From contig NZ_CP180212.1 in the NCBI RefSeq assembly GCF_047553015.1, positions 558,001 through 622,000 of the forward strand: a DNA stretch of 64,000 nucleotides, read 5' to 3'. The stretch is from Carnobacterium_A sp047553015 (GTDB lineage: Bacteria > Bacillota > Bacilli > Lactobacillales > Carnobacteriaceae). The translations under genes and the position numbers were made by a program. Below are positions 1 to 7,901 of the stretch, piece by piece (position 1 is the stretch's first letter; every line of letters begins with the position of its first letter). A model generated the notes under the pieces. The model did not search any database and was not told where the DNA came from. It was given only the letters and a program-made list of their open reading frames with translations.

Positions 1-342
1 ATAGCGTTCGACAGTTAGAAAAGCTTTTTCTATTGCAAAACATTCTGTATTAGTTGCTGATTCTTGTATTTTTTTAGATAAGATAGACCAAGGATTTTCG
101 TTATCTAGATAACCATAAACAGAAAATGGCCATTCACTATTTTGAGCATCTTTCATATCTAAAGAAGGTGTAAAGAGAAACGGATCAGTAAACGGGAAAA
201 TAGCAAGTGCTAGAATTCTTTCGTGTGGTTCACTTTTGAACCCACTGTAATAAGCAATATTTTCTGGATCAGTCAATAAAGCACAATCAATCTTACTTTC
301 TATCAACCATTCTTTTAAATAAGTTAGTTTTTTATTTGTCAT
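1..342 (-). CDS. pepQ: Xaa-Pro dipeptidase PepQ, N-terminal part (runs off the window)
   Basis: Reading the minus strand from an ATG at 340-342 gives an open frame to the window edge (114 codons), starting MTNKKLTYLKEWLIES and containing LLTDPENIAYYSGF. This is the N-terminal creatinase-like domain of M24 proline dipeptidases, which hydrolyse X-Pro dipeptides in the cytoplasm. The metal-binding C-terminal domain lies outside the window. Divergent pairing of pepQ with ccpA is a well-known arrangement in lactobacilli, lactococci and enterococci, and it supports PepQ over the paralogous PepP, which is found separately at 20.7 kb. The divergent intergenic region carries a cre-like site, so catabolite control of both genes is plausible (inference). 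Confidence 0.85.
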   Translation of the reverse strand, partial: MTNKKLTYLKEWLIESKIDCALLTDPENIAYYSGFKSEPHERILALAIFPFTDPFLFTPSLDMKDAQNSEWPFSVYGYLDNENPWSILSKKIQESATNTECFAIEKAFLTVERY

Positions 343-477
343 CGTCTATTCCCAACTTTCTAGTATATTTTGAACTGAACTAATTGTATCATTAGAAAAA
401 AATAATAAAAGGCAAGAATCGATAGTTATAAAGAAAACTTTATGAAAATATAAAATGAAATTTTCATGAAAACACAA

Positions 478-491
478 GTAAAACGCTTGCA
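478..491 (+). promoter_or_regulatory. Candidate cre (CcpA-binding) site
   Basis: GTAAAACGCTTGCA matches the cre pattern TGNNANCGNTNNCA except at its first two bases. It lies between pepQ and ccpA, just upstream of the proposed ccpA -35 element. Autoregulation of ccpA through such sites is known in lactic acid bacteria; binding here is inferred. Confidence 0.5.
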
Positions 492-495
492 TTAT

Positions 496-525
496 TTGTG
501 AAAGTTTGATAAATTGTATTAGAAT
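496..525 (+). promoter_or_regulatory. ccpA promoter (sigma-A type)
   Basis: TTGTGA (496-501), an 18-bp spacer and TAGAAT (520-525) form a weak to moderate sigma-A promoter about 45 bp before the ccpA start. The cre-like site ends 5 bp upstream of the -35 element. Confidence 0.45.
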
Positions 526-569
526 AAGACAAATGACTAAATGAAACTAAATTAAAGGAGATAAGATAT

Positions 570-1574
570 ATGGAAAAACAAACGATTACAATTTATGATG
601 TTGCTAGAGAAGCGAATGTATCAATGGCAACGGTATCTAGAGTTGTCAACGGAAATCCAAATGTAAAGCCAACTACTCGTAAAAAAGTATTAGAAGTTAT
701 CGACCGCTTAGATTACAGGCCTAATGCTATTGCTCGTGGATTAGCTAGTAAAAAAACAACGACAGTAGGGGTAATTATACCTGATGTTACAAATTTATAT
801 TTCTCATCGTTGGCAAGAGGAATCGATGATATTGCGACAATGTACAAATACAATATTATTTTAGCTAATTCTGATCAAAATGATCAGAAAGAAGTCAACG
901 TATTAAATACTTTACTAGCAAAACAAGTTGACGGATTGATTTATATGGGACATAAAATTACAGATGAATTACGTGCGGAATTTTCAAGATCAAAAATTCC
1001 GGTAGTTTTAGCAGGTACAGTTGATCCTGATAACCAAGTAGGAAGTGTTAATATTGACTATGAGGTAGCAACTGGAGAAGCTATTGCTGAACTGTTAGCC
1101 AAAGGGCACGAACGAATTGCTTTTGTATCAGGTTCTCAAAAAGATGAGCCCATTAATAGTGTTTATCGTATGAAGGGATACAAAAAAGCTTTATCAGATG
1201 CAGGAGTTACTTTTGATGAGAGTTTAATTTTCGAAACAGATTACACTTTCTCAGCTGGAGAAGAAATCTTCTCTAAGTTAGCTGAAGCTAGTGCAACAGC
1301 AGCCTTTATTGGCGACGATGAGTTAGCAGTAGGAGTCTTAAATGGTGCGTTAGATGCAAATCTTCGTATACCAGAAGATTTTGAAATAATTACAGCTAAT
1401 AATTCAAAATTAACTGAAATGGTTCGTCCTAAATTGAGTACAATTACTCAACCATTATATGATATTGGTGCTGTTTCTATGCGTTTATTAACAAAATTAA
1501 TGAACAAAGAAGAAGTAGACGAAAAAACGATTATTTTACCCCATCATATCGCAAACCGAGGAACGTCAAAATAA
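570..1574 (+). CDS. ccpA: Catabolite control protein A (LacI/GalR family)
   Basis: The 334-residue protein has the usual CcpA length. An N-terminal LacI-type helix-turn-helix (IYDVAREANVSMATVSRVVNG, about residues 8-28) is followed by the hinge region (YRPNAIARGLASK) and a periplasmic-binding-protein-like core beginning TVGVIIPDVTN. CcpA with phosphorylated HPr (Ser46-P) binds cre sites and controls carbon catabolite repression and activation. The start is ATG with AAAGGAG about 10 bases upstream. The gene is divergent from pepQ and convergent with the PBP gene, with which it shares a terminator; the ccpA-PBP pairing is also seen in enterococci. The protein appears intact. Other LacI members are possible in principle, but synteny and length make CcpA very likely. 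Confidence 0.96.
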   Translation: MEKQTITIYDVAREANVSMATVSRVVNGNPNVKPTTRKKVLEVIDRLDYRPNAIARGLASKKTTTVGVIIPDVTNLYFSSLARGIDDIATMYKYNIILANSDQNDQKEVNVLNTLLAKQVDGLIYMGHKITDELRAEFSRSKIPVVLAGTVDPDNQVGSVNIDYEVATGEAIAELLAKGHERIAFVSGSQKDEPINSVYRMKGYKKALSDAGVTFDESLIFETDYTFSAGEEIFSKLAEASATAAFIGDDELAVGVLNGALDANLRIPEDFEIITANNSKLTEMVRPKLSTITQPLYDIGAVSMRLLTKLMNKEEVDEKTIILPHHIANRGTSK

Positions 1575-1577
1575 ATT

Positions 1578-1620
1578 AAAGACCCGATTGAAAGAGTTTC
1601 TCTTTCAATCGGGTCTTTTT
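1578..1620. terminator. Bidirectional terminator between ccpA and the PBP gene
   Basis: An 18-base arm from 1579 (AAGACCCGATTGAAAGAG) and its complement flank a TTT loop and are followed by a T run on the plus strand. On the minus strand the T-rich tail is weaker, so it mainly terminates ccpA. Confidence 0.9.
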
Positions 1621-1634
1621 ATTCTAGTAAATGA

Positions 1635-4586
1635 CTATTCAGAGCTAGCTTCCTTTTTTGCTTCAGCATCAGCTTTTGCTTTCTCATCGGCATCAGCTAA
1701 AGCTTCATCCTCAGCTTTCTTTTTAGCATCTGCATCAGCTTTAGCGTCTGCGTCTGCTTTAGCTTTGGCCTCACTATCGGTTTTCTTTTTAGCCTCAATA
1801 TCAGCTTTAGCTTTAGCTTCATCCTCAGCTTTCTTTTTCGCTTCAGCTTCAATTTTAGCTTTTTCAGCTTTTTCTTTAGCCTCTGCAGTAACTATTCCGT
1901 TCCAAAAGTCTTTCAAGTCTTTATTATTTGCCCCAAGAGCAAAATTATACGTAGCGCCTTTTGGAAGATATTGGCTATTAAATAATTCACTTACTGTTTC
2001 TCCAGAAACAATGATTTCCTTTTCAGCACCTAGTTTTACTTTTCCAGCTTTAGTCCCTGTTTTTTCATTTACAGTTGAAGAAACAATTCCTCCCGGCTGT
2101 TGGAAAGACTGACCAGATCCGATAATAGATGAGTTAGCATTATTGATAGCATTAGCAAGCTGAGCCCAATAAGCACGATTTCGCCTTCCAGAATTACCTG
2201 GACCAGAATACTCATCCAAATAGTTCTCTTCAACAAAATTATCGTAGCCAATCCAAGAACTTAAGGTAACTTTAGGTGTGCTAGCAATAAACCAAATATC
2301 TTTTTCATTTTCAGAAGTTCCGGTTTTACCAGCTAAATCAGTACTGAAATTTAACTGGCTTTTCACGTCAGTAGCAGTACCAGCATCTAAAACATCTCGT
2401 AACATATCAATAGTTAGATAGGCTGTTTGGGGAGTGAAAACAGGATTAGATTTTTTTTCATGCTCATAAAGCATTTCACCAGTTGAACTTTTAATGGATT
2501 CAATCATATAGTTTTCAGTATGTGTTCCACTATTAGCTAGGGTAGCGAATGCTGTAGTTTGCTCTAATACAGAGGCCCCACCTTTAGTACCACCTATAGC
2601 TAAAGAAATATTTTTATACTCTTCTTCTGCAATCGAGTCGGTCCCTATACCCATTTTTTGAAGGTAGTTTCCTGGAACAAATGATTTTTGCATTTCCATG
2701 TAGATTCTTGACATAACGATATTACTAGATACAGCTAGCCCTTTTCGAGCACTAATCCATGTACCAGGTACTCTGCCCCCATCGTTCGTAACTTCATGTG
2801 TACCTGTAATACCATCTGGAACGATTAATTCTGTTTCTGGAACAATCGTTGCTGGAGTAATCGTACCATTTTCAAGAGCAGGTGCAATGACTAGAATAGG
2901 TTTGATAGTAGAACCAGGCGATCGATTCGTATCAAATGCATGATTTACTTGGGAAATATTAAAATCAACACCACCAACAAACGAAAGAATAGCGCCTGTG
3001 GCATTATCTAATAACACACTACCATTTTGAACGGGTTCAACAATTGTCGTTACCTCATTGGTATCAGGATTGGTCCAGTTTATTTCTTTCTTATAACCAA
3101 GATTATCAGCATTGCTAACTACAACATTCTGCATAGCATCATAGACAGTCTTATCAATAGTCGTATGAATTTGATAGCCATTCATACGCATTTTTTCATC
3201 TGCTTTTTCATAATATTCATCGTACAAGCTTTTATCAGCTGCTAAATCAGCAGCGGTCCATTTGTCTTTTGTATAGAGTTGTTCAATTAGGACCTTGCGT
3301 GCTTCTTTCTCAACAGCATTATAGATATAAGAATTATTTTGCTTAGTCGTTGAGTCTTGTTGAATAAAGTCGGCAGCTAAATCATACCCTTTTGCTGCAT
3401 CATACTCCTCTTTATTGATGTATCCTTCGCGATACATTCTGAATAAGACTTCATTTTTTCTAGCAAACCCTGTTGATAAGTCTTCTTTAATTTCTCCATT
3501 CTGAGCATATGGACTATAAACAATTGGATTTTGTGGTAATCCTGCAATAAAAGCAGCTTGTGGCAGTGTCAATTCTGTTGAGTCGATACCGAAAATACCA
3601 TAAGAAGCTTCATAGAGTCCAGCTATATTTTCACCATGATTATTTCTTCCGAAAGGAGAAACATTTAAATAAGATTCTAGGATTTCATCTTTAGAAAAAA
3701 AGTTTTCAAGACGATAAGCAAGTAAAATTTCATTTGCTTTACGTTTAAATGAAACTTCGTTAGTCAGAATTTGTTGCTTAACTAATTGCTGAGTTAGTGT
3801 AGAACCACCAGAAACAGAACTTGATCCAGTAACTTCTTGAAATAAAGCACGGGCAACAGCTTTAGGGACAACACCATGATGCTCATAAAAATATTCATCC
3901 TCTGTAGCTATAATAGCCTTCTGAACTAAACCAGACATATCTTTCAAAGGTATAGTCGTTCTTTTCAAATCAGCCCTCAAATCACTAATCAATTCACCAC
4001 CAGCATAAAAAATAGAGGAAGTTGTTTCTACATTTTTTAAATCAGCAGTCATTTCTTTGTAAGTAGGTGGTTTATCTTCAGAAACAAGATAAGCAAAGTA
4101 GCCTAATCCTGTTCCACCTGCAAAAGCAATGCCAACTAGAATGAAAATAACTAGTACAACAAAAAGGTTTTTGATAACGGTATACGTAACGTTAAAACCA
4201 AATAAGAAAGAGCGATAACGATCCAAAGAAGTCTTTTGTTCATCAGTTTGCTGATTAGCGTCGTCGCTATTTTTCTTAGTAAATAGATTTTTAATGATTT
4301 TACCTTGTACAACAAGCCATATTTTTATAGCCAATAAAATACCAATAAACTTATCCTCAATTGTTTTAGGATTAGTTGCTGATTTTTTTAAACTTACAGT
4401 ACTATCTTTAGGCGAGCCAGAATCTGGCCTATCTGGTTTATTGTTTTGCTCTGGCCTATTCGCTTTATTTTTTCTAATTTCTTTAAAAGAAGACCATTTT
4501 TTATTCAGATCTTTTTTTAATTTCACAAAATAGTTTTTTATTTTTGTTAGAAAAAGTGGAATAGTATTTTTTTTTGGTTCTTTCAA
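1635..4586 (-). CDS. pbpF: Class A (bifunctional) penicillin-binding protein
   Basis: This 983-residue bifunctional cell-wall synthase has a lysine-rich cytoplasmic N-terminus of about 135 residues and one membrane segment at about 138-165. A GT51 glycosyltransferase domain follows, with catalytic Glu near residue 229 (ATEDEYFYEHHG) and GGSTLTQQLVKQ. The transpeptidase domain has SxxK at Ser559 (STIK), SSN at 620-622 and KTG at 754-756. It polymerises lipid II and cross-links peptidoglycan outside the membrane. The start is TTG at 4584-4586, preceded by GAGGTG with 7-base spacing. Residues 901-983 are a low-complexity Ala/Lys/Asp/Glu tail absent from a minimal class A PBP. The symbol follows enterococcal nomenclature for the ccpA-linked class A PBP, so the function is firm and the symbol less so. 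Confidence 0.93.
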   Translation of the reverse strand: MKEPKKNTIPLFLTKIKNYFVKLKKDLNKKWSSFKEIRKNKANRPEQNNKPDRPDSGSPKDSTVSLKKSATNPKTIEDKFIGILLAIKIWLVVQGKIIKNLFTKKNSDDANQQTDEQKTSLDRYRSFLFGFNVTYTVIKNLFVVLVIFILVGIAFAGGTGLGYFAYLVSEDKPPTYKEMTADLKNVETTSSIFYAGGELISDLRADLKRTTIPLKDMSGLVQKAIIATEDEYFYEHHGVVPKAVARALFQEVTGSSSVSGGSTLTQQLVKQQILTNEVSFKRKANEILLAYRLENFFSKDEILESYLNVSPFGRNNHGENIAGLYEASYGIFGIDSTELTLPQAAFIAGLPQNPIVYSPYAQNGEIKEDLSTGFARKNEVLFRMYREGYINKEEYDAAKGYDLAADFIQQDSTTKQNNSYIYNAVEKEARKVLIEQLYTKDKWTAADLAADKSLYDEYYEKADEKMRMNGYQIHTTIDKTVYDAMQNVVVSNADNLGYKKEINWTNPDTNEVTTIVEPVQNGSVLLDNATGAILSFVGGVDFNISQVNHAFDTNRSPGSTIKPILVIAPALENGTITPATIVPETELIVPDGITGTHEVTNDGGRVPGTWISARKGLAVSSNIVMSRIYMEMQKSFVPGNYLQKMGIGTDSIAEEEYKNISLAIGGTKGGASVLEQTTAFATLANSGTHTENYMIESIKSSTGEMLYEHEKKSNPVFTPQTAYLTIDMLRDVLDAGTATDVKSQLNFSTDLAGKTGTSENEKDIWFIASTPKVTLSSWIGYDNFVEENYLDEYSGPGNSGRRNRAYWAQLANAINNANSSIIGSGQSFQQPGGIVSSTVNEKTGTKAGKVKLGAEKEIIVSGETVSELFNSQYLPKGATYNFALGANNKDLKDFWNGIVTAEAKEKAEKAKIEAEAKKKAEDEAKAKADIEAKKKTDSEAKAKADADAKADADAKKKAEDEALADADEKAKADAEAKKEASSE
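1638..1886 (-). repeat. Low-complexity Ala/Lys/Glu/Asp-rich C-terminal tail of the PBP
   Basis: The last 83 codons of the PBP gene encode imperfect short repeats built from AEAKKKAEDEAKAKAD-like units. The DNA is correspondingly repetitive and can expand or contract by slippage. The tail follows the transpeptidase domain and so should lie outside the membrane. It may be a charged coil contacting the wall (inference). Confidence 0.85.
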
Positions 4587-4632
4587 ATAATTTCACCTCA
4601 AATTCATAATGTTGTTCAAAGTTACTCCGTTG

Positions 4633-4641
4633 ATTATATCA
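4633..4641 (-). promoter_or_regulatory. Extended -10 promoter of the PBP gene
   Basis: On the minus strand TGATATAAT gives a perfect TATAAT with an upstream TGn extension, about 47 bp before the TTG start. No convincing -35 element is visible, as expected for extended -10 promoters. Confidence 0.6.
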
Positions 4642-4763
4642 AAAAGTCGGAAAAAAACCTAACTTTTGACTAAAAACATCTTTAAAATAAGCTAAATTGT
4701 TTCAAAAAATCTTTTAAAATGAGTTTAAGATGATAAGTTTATTAAATAAATCTAATAAAAGGA

Positions 4764-4792
4764 TTGACAATCTTTTATATTTTTTCTATACT
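4764..4792 (+). promoter_or_regulatory. Strong promoter of the trpXYZ leader
   Basis: A perfect TTGACA (4764-4769), a 17-bp spacer and TATACT (4787-4792) form a near-consensus sigma-A promoter. Transcription should start near 4799, leaving about 340 nt of untranslated leader before trpX. Confidence 0.85.
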
Positions 4793-4827
4793 AAAGTTAT
4801 CAAAAAATAGATTGTGAGGGAATCGAT

Positions 4828-4899
4828 ATGAACTGTCTGCCAAAAAATATAACACAACTGAATAATTATTTCTTTAGCTATTTTAGAAGTTGTTTGTAG
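4828..4899 (+). CDS. Possible 23-residue aromatic-rich leader peptide
   Basis: An ATG at 4828, preceded by GAGGG with 7-base spacing, opens a 23-codon frame ending TAG at 4897-4899. Its peptide contains NNYFFSYF, that is Tyr-Phe-Phe-Ser-Tyr-Phe, and no Trp. It lies wholly inside the attenuator leader of an importer family linked to aromatic amino acids. By analogy with pheL-type peptides, ribosome stalling at Tyr/Phe codons could steer the downstream structures. That role is inference, and AT-rich sequence makes Phe and Tyr codons common by chance. Confidence 0.4.
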   Translation: MNCLPKNITQLNNYFFSYFRSCL

Positions 4900-5049
4900 A
4901 CAGGTCTTACTTGGATGCAAACAGGAAACAGTGATGTTTGTATCTATGATGGCTAAGGCATTTTGTATTGAGCTGAATGCGTCACATAGATGAAAGTTAA
5001 ATCTAAGTGGTGCAAGAATCCTATTTTATCTTTTTTAAAATAACAAGTA

Positions 5050-5090
5050 ACACCCACTTAGATTGTACGTTTATCTAAGTGGGTGTTTTT
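5050..5090 (+). terminator. Attenuator terminator upstream of trpX
   Basis: ACACCCACTTAGAT (5050-5063) pairs with ATCTAAGTGGGTGT (5073-5086) around a 9-nt loop, followed by a T run. It sits before the first structural gene and so acts as a conditional terminator rather than an operon end. Confidence 0.9.
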
Positions 5091-5137
5091 AGTTTCTAAA
5101 CGAATAATTTGATAAAAAAAACTAGGAGGAAAAGATA

Positions 5138-6118
5138 ATGAAAAAAAACAAACACGTATGGAAAACGGGACTAGGATTACTGCTGGCAGGAATAGTATTA
5201 GCAGGTTGTGGTACGAGCAACGAAGCAGATAATGGAAAAGATGAAGGTATAAATGTTGGAATCTTACAATATATGGAACATGAATCATTGTCACTAGCAC
5301 GTGAAGGTTTCTTAAGTGAGTTTGAAGAAGCTGGCTACATCGAAGATGAAAACTTAACAGTCGATTACCAAAACGCTCAAGGAGATCAAGCGAACTTACA
5401 GAGTATGAGCGAGCGTTTAGCGGGCAAAAATGATGTTGTCCTAGCAATTGCAACACCCGCAGCACAAGCCTTAGCAAATGTAACAGAAGAAGACCCCATT
5501 TTATTCACAGCAGTAACTGACCCAGTTGATGCGGGACTTGCTGAAACTATGGAAAAACCAAATAAAAATCTAACAGGAACAAGCGATATCGTTCCGATTG
5601 AAGAACAGATTGCTTTATTATTATCAGTAGCTCCTGAAGCTAAAACAGTAGGAATTATTTACAATTCGAGTGAGCCTAATTCAAAAATCCAAGCAGATTT
5701 AGCTGAGAAAGCAATTAAAGATAAAGGTGTAGCGGTAAAAATCTTAACGGTAACGTCAACAAATGATGTTCAACAAGTAATGACAACATTGGCTCAAGAG
5801 GTCGACGCTGTTTACATCCCAACGGATAATACGTTAGCTAGTACAATGCCTACTGTTGGAGAAATTGCCATGGAGTACAAGCTACCTGTTATCCCTGGTT
5901 CAGCAGAAATGGTGCAAGCCGGCGCTTTAGCAACTTACGGAATAAACTACTCAGATCTAGGCCGCCAAACAGCAAAAATGGCATTAGAAATTATCAAAGA
6001 TGGTAAAAAACCTGCTAATATGAAAGTTGAAACATCAAATAATTTAGAATTAGTTATTAATGAAGACATGGCTAAAGCGTTAGGAATTGATCCTGCAAGT
6101 ATTGTCGTACCAGAATAA
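5138..6118 (+). CDS. trpX: ABC transporter substrate-binding lipoprotein, TrpX-type
   Basis: The 326-residue protein starts with a lipoprotein signal ending LAGC (Cys24) and belongs to the COG2984 / PF04392 family of solute receptors. Characteristic stretches are GILQYMEHESL near the mature N-terminus and a C-terminal ATYGINYSDLGRQTAKMA. In streptococci this family is TrpX, the receptor of a tryptophan or aromatic amino acid importer; related proteins exist for other ligands, so the substrate is inferred. AGGAGG lies 8 bases before the ATG. It is the first gene of a three-gene operon with a matching permease (COG4120 type) and ATPase (COG1101 type), regulated by the upstream attenuator. Confidence 0.85.
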   Translation: MKKNKHVWKTGLGLLLAGIVLAGCGTSNEADNGKDEGINVGILQYMEHESLSLAREGFLSEFEEAGYIEDENLTVDYQNAQGDQANLQSMSERLAGKNDVVLAIATPAAQALANVTEEDPILFTAVTDPVDAGLAETMEKPNKNLTGTSDIVPIEEQIALLLSVAPEAKTVGIIYNSSEPNSKIQADLAEKAIKDKGVAVKILTVTSTNDVQQVMTTLAQEVDAVYIPTDNTLASTMPTVGEIAMEYKLPVIPGSAEMVQAGALATYGINYSDLGRQTAKMALEIIKDGKKPANMKVETSNNLELVINEDMAKALGIDPASIVVPE

Positions 6119-6146
6119 AAAGTAAAAAAGAGGAGTTATCTACACT

Positions 6147-7031
6147 ATGAGTATTATCTTATCAAGTATCTCACAAGGACTATTGTGGTCTATCATGGCC
6201 ATAGGTGTCTATTTGACTTTTCGTATATTGGATATTGCTGATTTAACAGCGGAAGGAAGTTTTCCACTAGGAGCAGCGGTGTGTGCAAGCCTAATTGTTG
6301 CAGGGCTTTCACCACTGTTAGCTACTTTTATTGCACTGTTTTGTGGTATGTTAGCTGGCGTTGTTTCTGGCTTGTTGCATACAAAACTTAAAATACCGGC
6401 ATTATTAACAGGGATTTTGACAATGACAGGACTCTATTCAATTAATCTAAGAATTATGGGAAAAGCAAATGTTACTTTATTAGGCAAAGAAACACTCATG
6501 CGGACAGTTCAATCATACGGCTTAACTAGTCGTATGTCTGTCTTGATTGTTGGTTTATTTGCAAGTTTATTGGTTATTTTTCTTTTGTATTTATTTTTCA
6601 ATACAGAAACAGGTTTAGCTATTCGTTCAACTGGGGATAATGAAGCCATGAGTGAAGCAAATGGAATTCATACTAATGCAATGAAGATTATTGGCTATAT
6701 GCTGAGCAATGGTTTAATTGCTCTGTCTGGGGCACTAATTGCTCAAAATAATAGTTATGCTGATATTGGAATGGGGATTGGTACAATTGTTATTGGTCTA
6801 GCATCTGTTATTATTGGAGAAGTTCTTTTTCATCAATTATCTTTTGCTAAACGGTTATTAACCATCGTTATTGGTTCAATTGTTTACCGTTTAATTATCG
6901 ACTTAGTCTTACAACTAGGTATTGATCCACAAGATATTAAGTTATTTTCTGCACTTATCTTAGCTATTGCTCTTTCTACTCCACTAATAAAAAAGAAATC
7001 TAAAGTTAAACTGAAACAAGCTATAAAGTGA
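6147..7031 (+). CDS. trpY: ABC transporter permease, TrpY-type
   Basis: This 294-residue polytopic membrane protein has about eight hydrophobic segments, from an N-terminal SISQGLLWSIMAIGVYL to a final LFSALILAIALSTPL. It matches the COG4120 permease partner of COG2984 receptors, distantly related to branched-chain amino acid and sugar permeases. It should form the transmembrane channel for the ligand delivered by the upstream lipoprotein. It starts 28 nt after that gene with an AGAGGAG ribosome site and is followed 16 nt later by the ATPase gene. No damage is visible. Confidence 0.85.
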   Translation: MSIILSSISQGLLWSIMAIGVYLTFRILDIADLTAEGSFPLGAAVCASLIVAGLSPLLATFIALFCGMLAGVVSGLLHTKLKIPALLTGILTMTGLYSINLRIMGKANVTLLGKETLMRTVQSYGLTSRMSVLIVGLFASLLVIFLLYLFFNTETGLAIRSTGDNEAMSEANGIHTNAMKIIGYMLSNGLIALSGALIAQNNSYADIGMGIGTIVIGLASVIIGEVLFHQLSFAKRLLTIVIGSIVYRLIIDLVLQLGIDPQDIKLFSALILAIALSTPLIKKKSKVKLKQAIK

Positions 7032-7047
7032 AGGAGAGATCAACAAT

Positions 7048-7851
7048 ATGACAGCTATTTTACAAGTAAAAAATATCCATAAGAGTTTCGAAATTGGAAC
7101 AGTTAACGAAAATCATGTTCTTAAGGGCCTAACTTTGACTATTGAAAAAGGAGAATTTGTTACGATTATTGGTGGCAATGGTGCTGGGAAGTCGACTTTA
7201 TTAAACAGTATTGCAGGTAGTTTTCTCGTAGATTCAGGAAGTATTCATCTAGCAGGAGAAGACGTAACGCGTCAAAAGACAGCTGAGAGAGCAAAACATA
7301 TCGGACGTGTTTTTCAAGATCCTAAAATGGGTACAGCTACTCGTTTGAGTATAGAAGAAAACTTAGCAGTTGCTTATAAACGCGGCAAAAAAAGGGGATT
7401 ATCCCTCGGTGTAAAAGAGAAACAGCGCGTAGAATTTCGTGAAAGACTCAAACAATTAGATTTAAATTTAGAAAGTCGCCTAAAGATGGAAGTTGGCTTA
7501 TTATCAGGTGGACAACGTCAAGCACTGACGTTACTAATGGCTGCTTTGCAGTCTCCAAAATTACTTTTACTTGATGAACATACAGCTGCGCTAGATCCAA
7601 AAACAAGTAAAATGGTATTAGAATTAACAGATAAAATAGTCAAAGAAGAGCAATTAACAGCAATGATGATTACGCATAACATGGAAAATGCAATCGAATA
7701 CGGCAATCGCTTGATTATGCTTCATAACGGGCAAATAGCTGTCGATGTGAAAGGCAAAGAAAAACAACAGATGACTGTTCCAGATTTGCTAGAGTTGTTT
7801 CATAAAAATAGTGGCAATCGCGTTAGTGATGACGCATTAATTTTAGGATAA
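7048..7851 (+). CDS. trpZ: ABC transporter ATP-binding protein, TrpZ-type
   Basis: The 267-residue ATPase has Walker A GGNGAGKST, signature LLSGGQRQALTLLM, Walker B LLLLDEHTAALD and the switch histidine in MMITHNM. The Glu to His change after Walker B (DEHTAALD in place of DEPTSALD) is typical of the COG1101 subfamily that pairs with COG2984/COG4120 proteins. It energises import from the cytoplasmic face. A GGAGAG ribosome site precedes the ATG. It is the last gene of the operon and is closed by a bidirectional terminator. Confidence 0.88.
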   Translation: MTAILQVKNIHKSFEIGTVNENHVLKGLTLTIEKGEFVTIIGGNGAGKSTLLNSIAGSFLVDSGSIHLAGEDVTRQKTAERAKHIGRVFQDPKMGTATRLSIEENLAVAYKRGKKRGLSLGVKEKQRVEFRERLKQLDLNLESRLKMEVGLLSGGQRQALTLLMAALQSPKLLLLDEHTAALDPKTSKMVLELTDKIVKEEQLTAMMITHNMENAIEYGNRLIMLHNGQIAVDVKGKEKQQMTVPDLLELFHKNSGNRVSDDALILG

Positions 7852-7889
7852 AAAAAGATTAGGACACTAACTTGTCCTAACCTTTTTTT
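7852..7889. terminator. Bidirectional terminator between trpZ and trhO
   Basis: TTAGGACA (7859-7866) pairs with TGTCCTAA (7873-7880), flanked by an A run and a T run, so it can stop transcription from both converging genes. Confidence 0.85.
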
Positions 7890-7901
7890 GTATTCAATTC
7901 T

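Larger units (their letters stand above)
4799..5090 (+). promoter_or_regulatory. Structured transcription-attenuator leader of trpXYZ
   Basis: The leader ends in a strong terminator (5050-5090). An upstream copy of the terminator 3' arm (AATCTAAGTGG at 5000-5010) can instead pair with the 5' arm (CCACTTAGATT, 5054-5064) as an 11-bp antiterminator. A further segment, ACTTGGAT (4909-4916), can pair with ATCTAAGT (5001-5008) and so sequester the antiterminator. Other complementary pairs are CTGTCT/AGACAG (4833-4838 with 4898-4903) and ATCTATG/CATAGAT (4942-4948 with 4984-4990). T-box hallmarks (AGTA box, TGGNACCGCG) are not convincingly present. The sensor could be a leader peptide at 4828-4899, or an RNA class I do not recognise. 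Confidence 0.7.

Noticed and set aside
1588..2112. 174-codon open frame on the plus strand, rich in Ser, Ala and Phe
   Set aside because: It is antisense to the repetitive Ala/Lys/Glu tail of the PBP gene; the composition is the mirror of that tail and it lacks a ribosome site.
4799..5090. Classic T-box reading of the trpX leader
   Set aside because: TGGTGCAAG at 5008-5016 loosely recalls TGGNACCGCG, but the ACC and following bases do not match and no AGTA box or specifier-loop context was found. It is kept only as an alternative to test.
5058..5477. 139-codon minus-strand frame
   Set aside because: It overlaps the attenuator terminator and the start of trpX, has no ribosome site and encodes a Leu/His/Arg-rich sequence typical of an antisense shadow.
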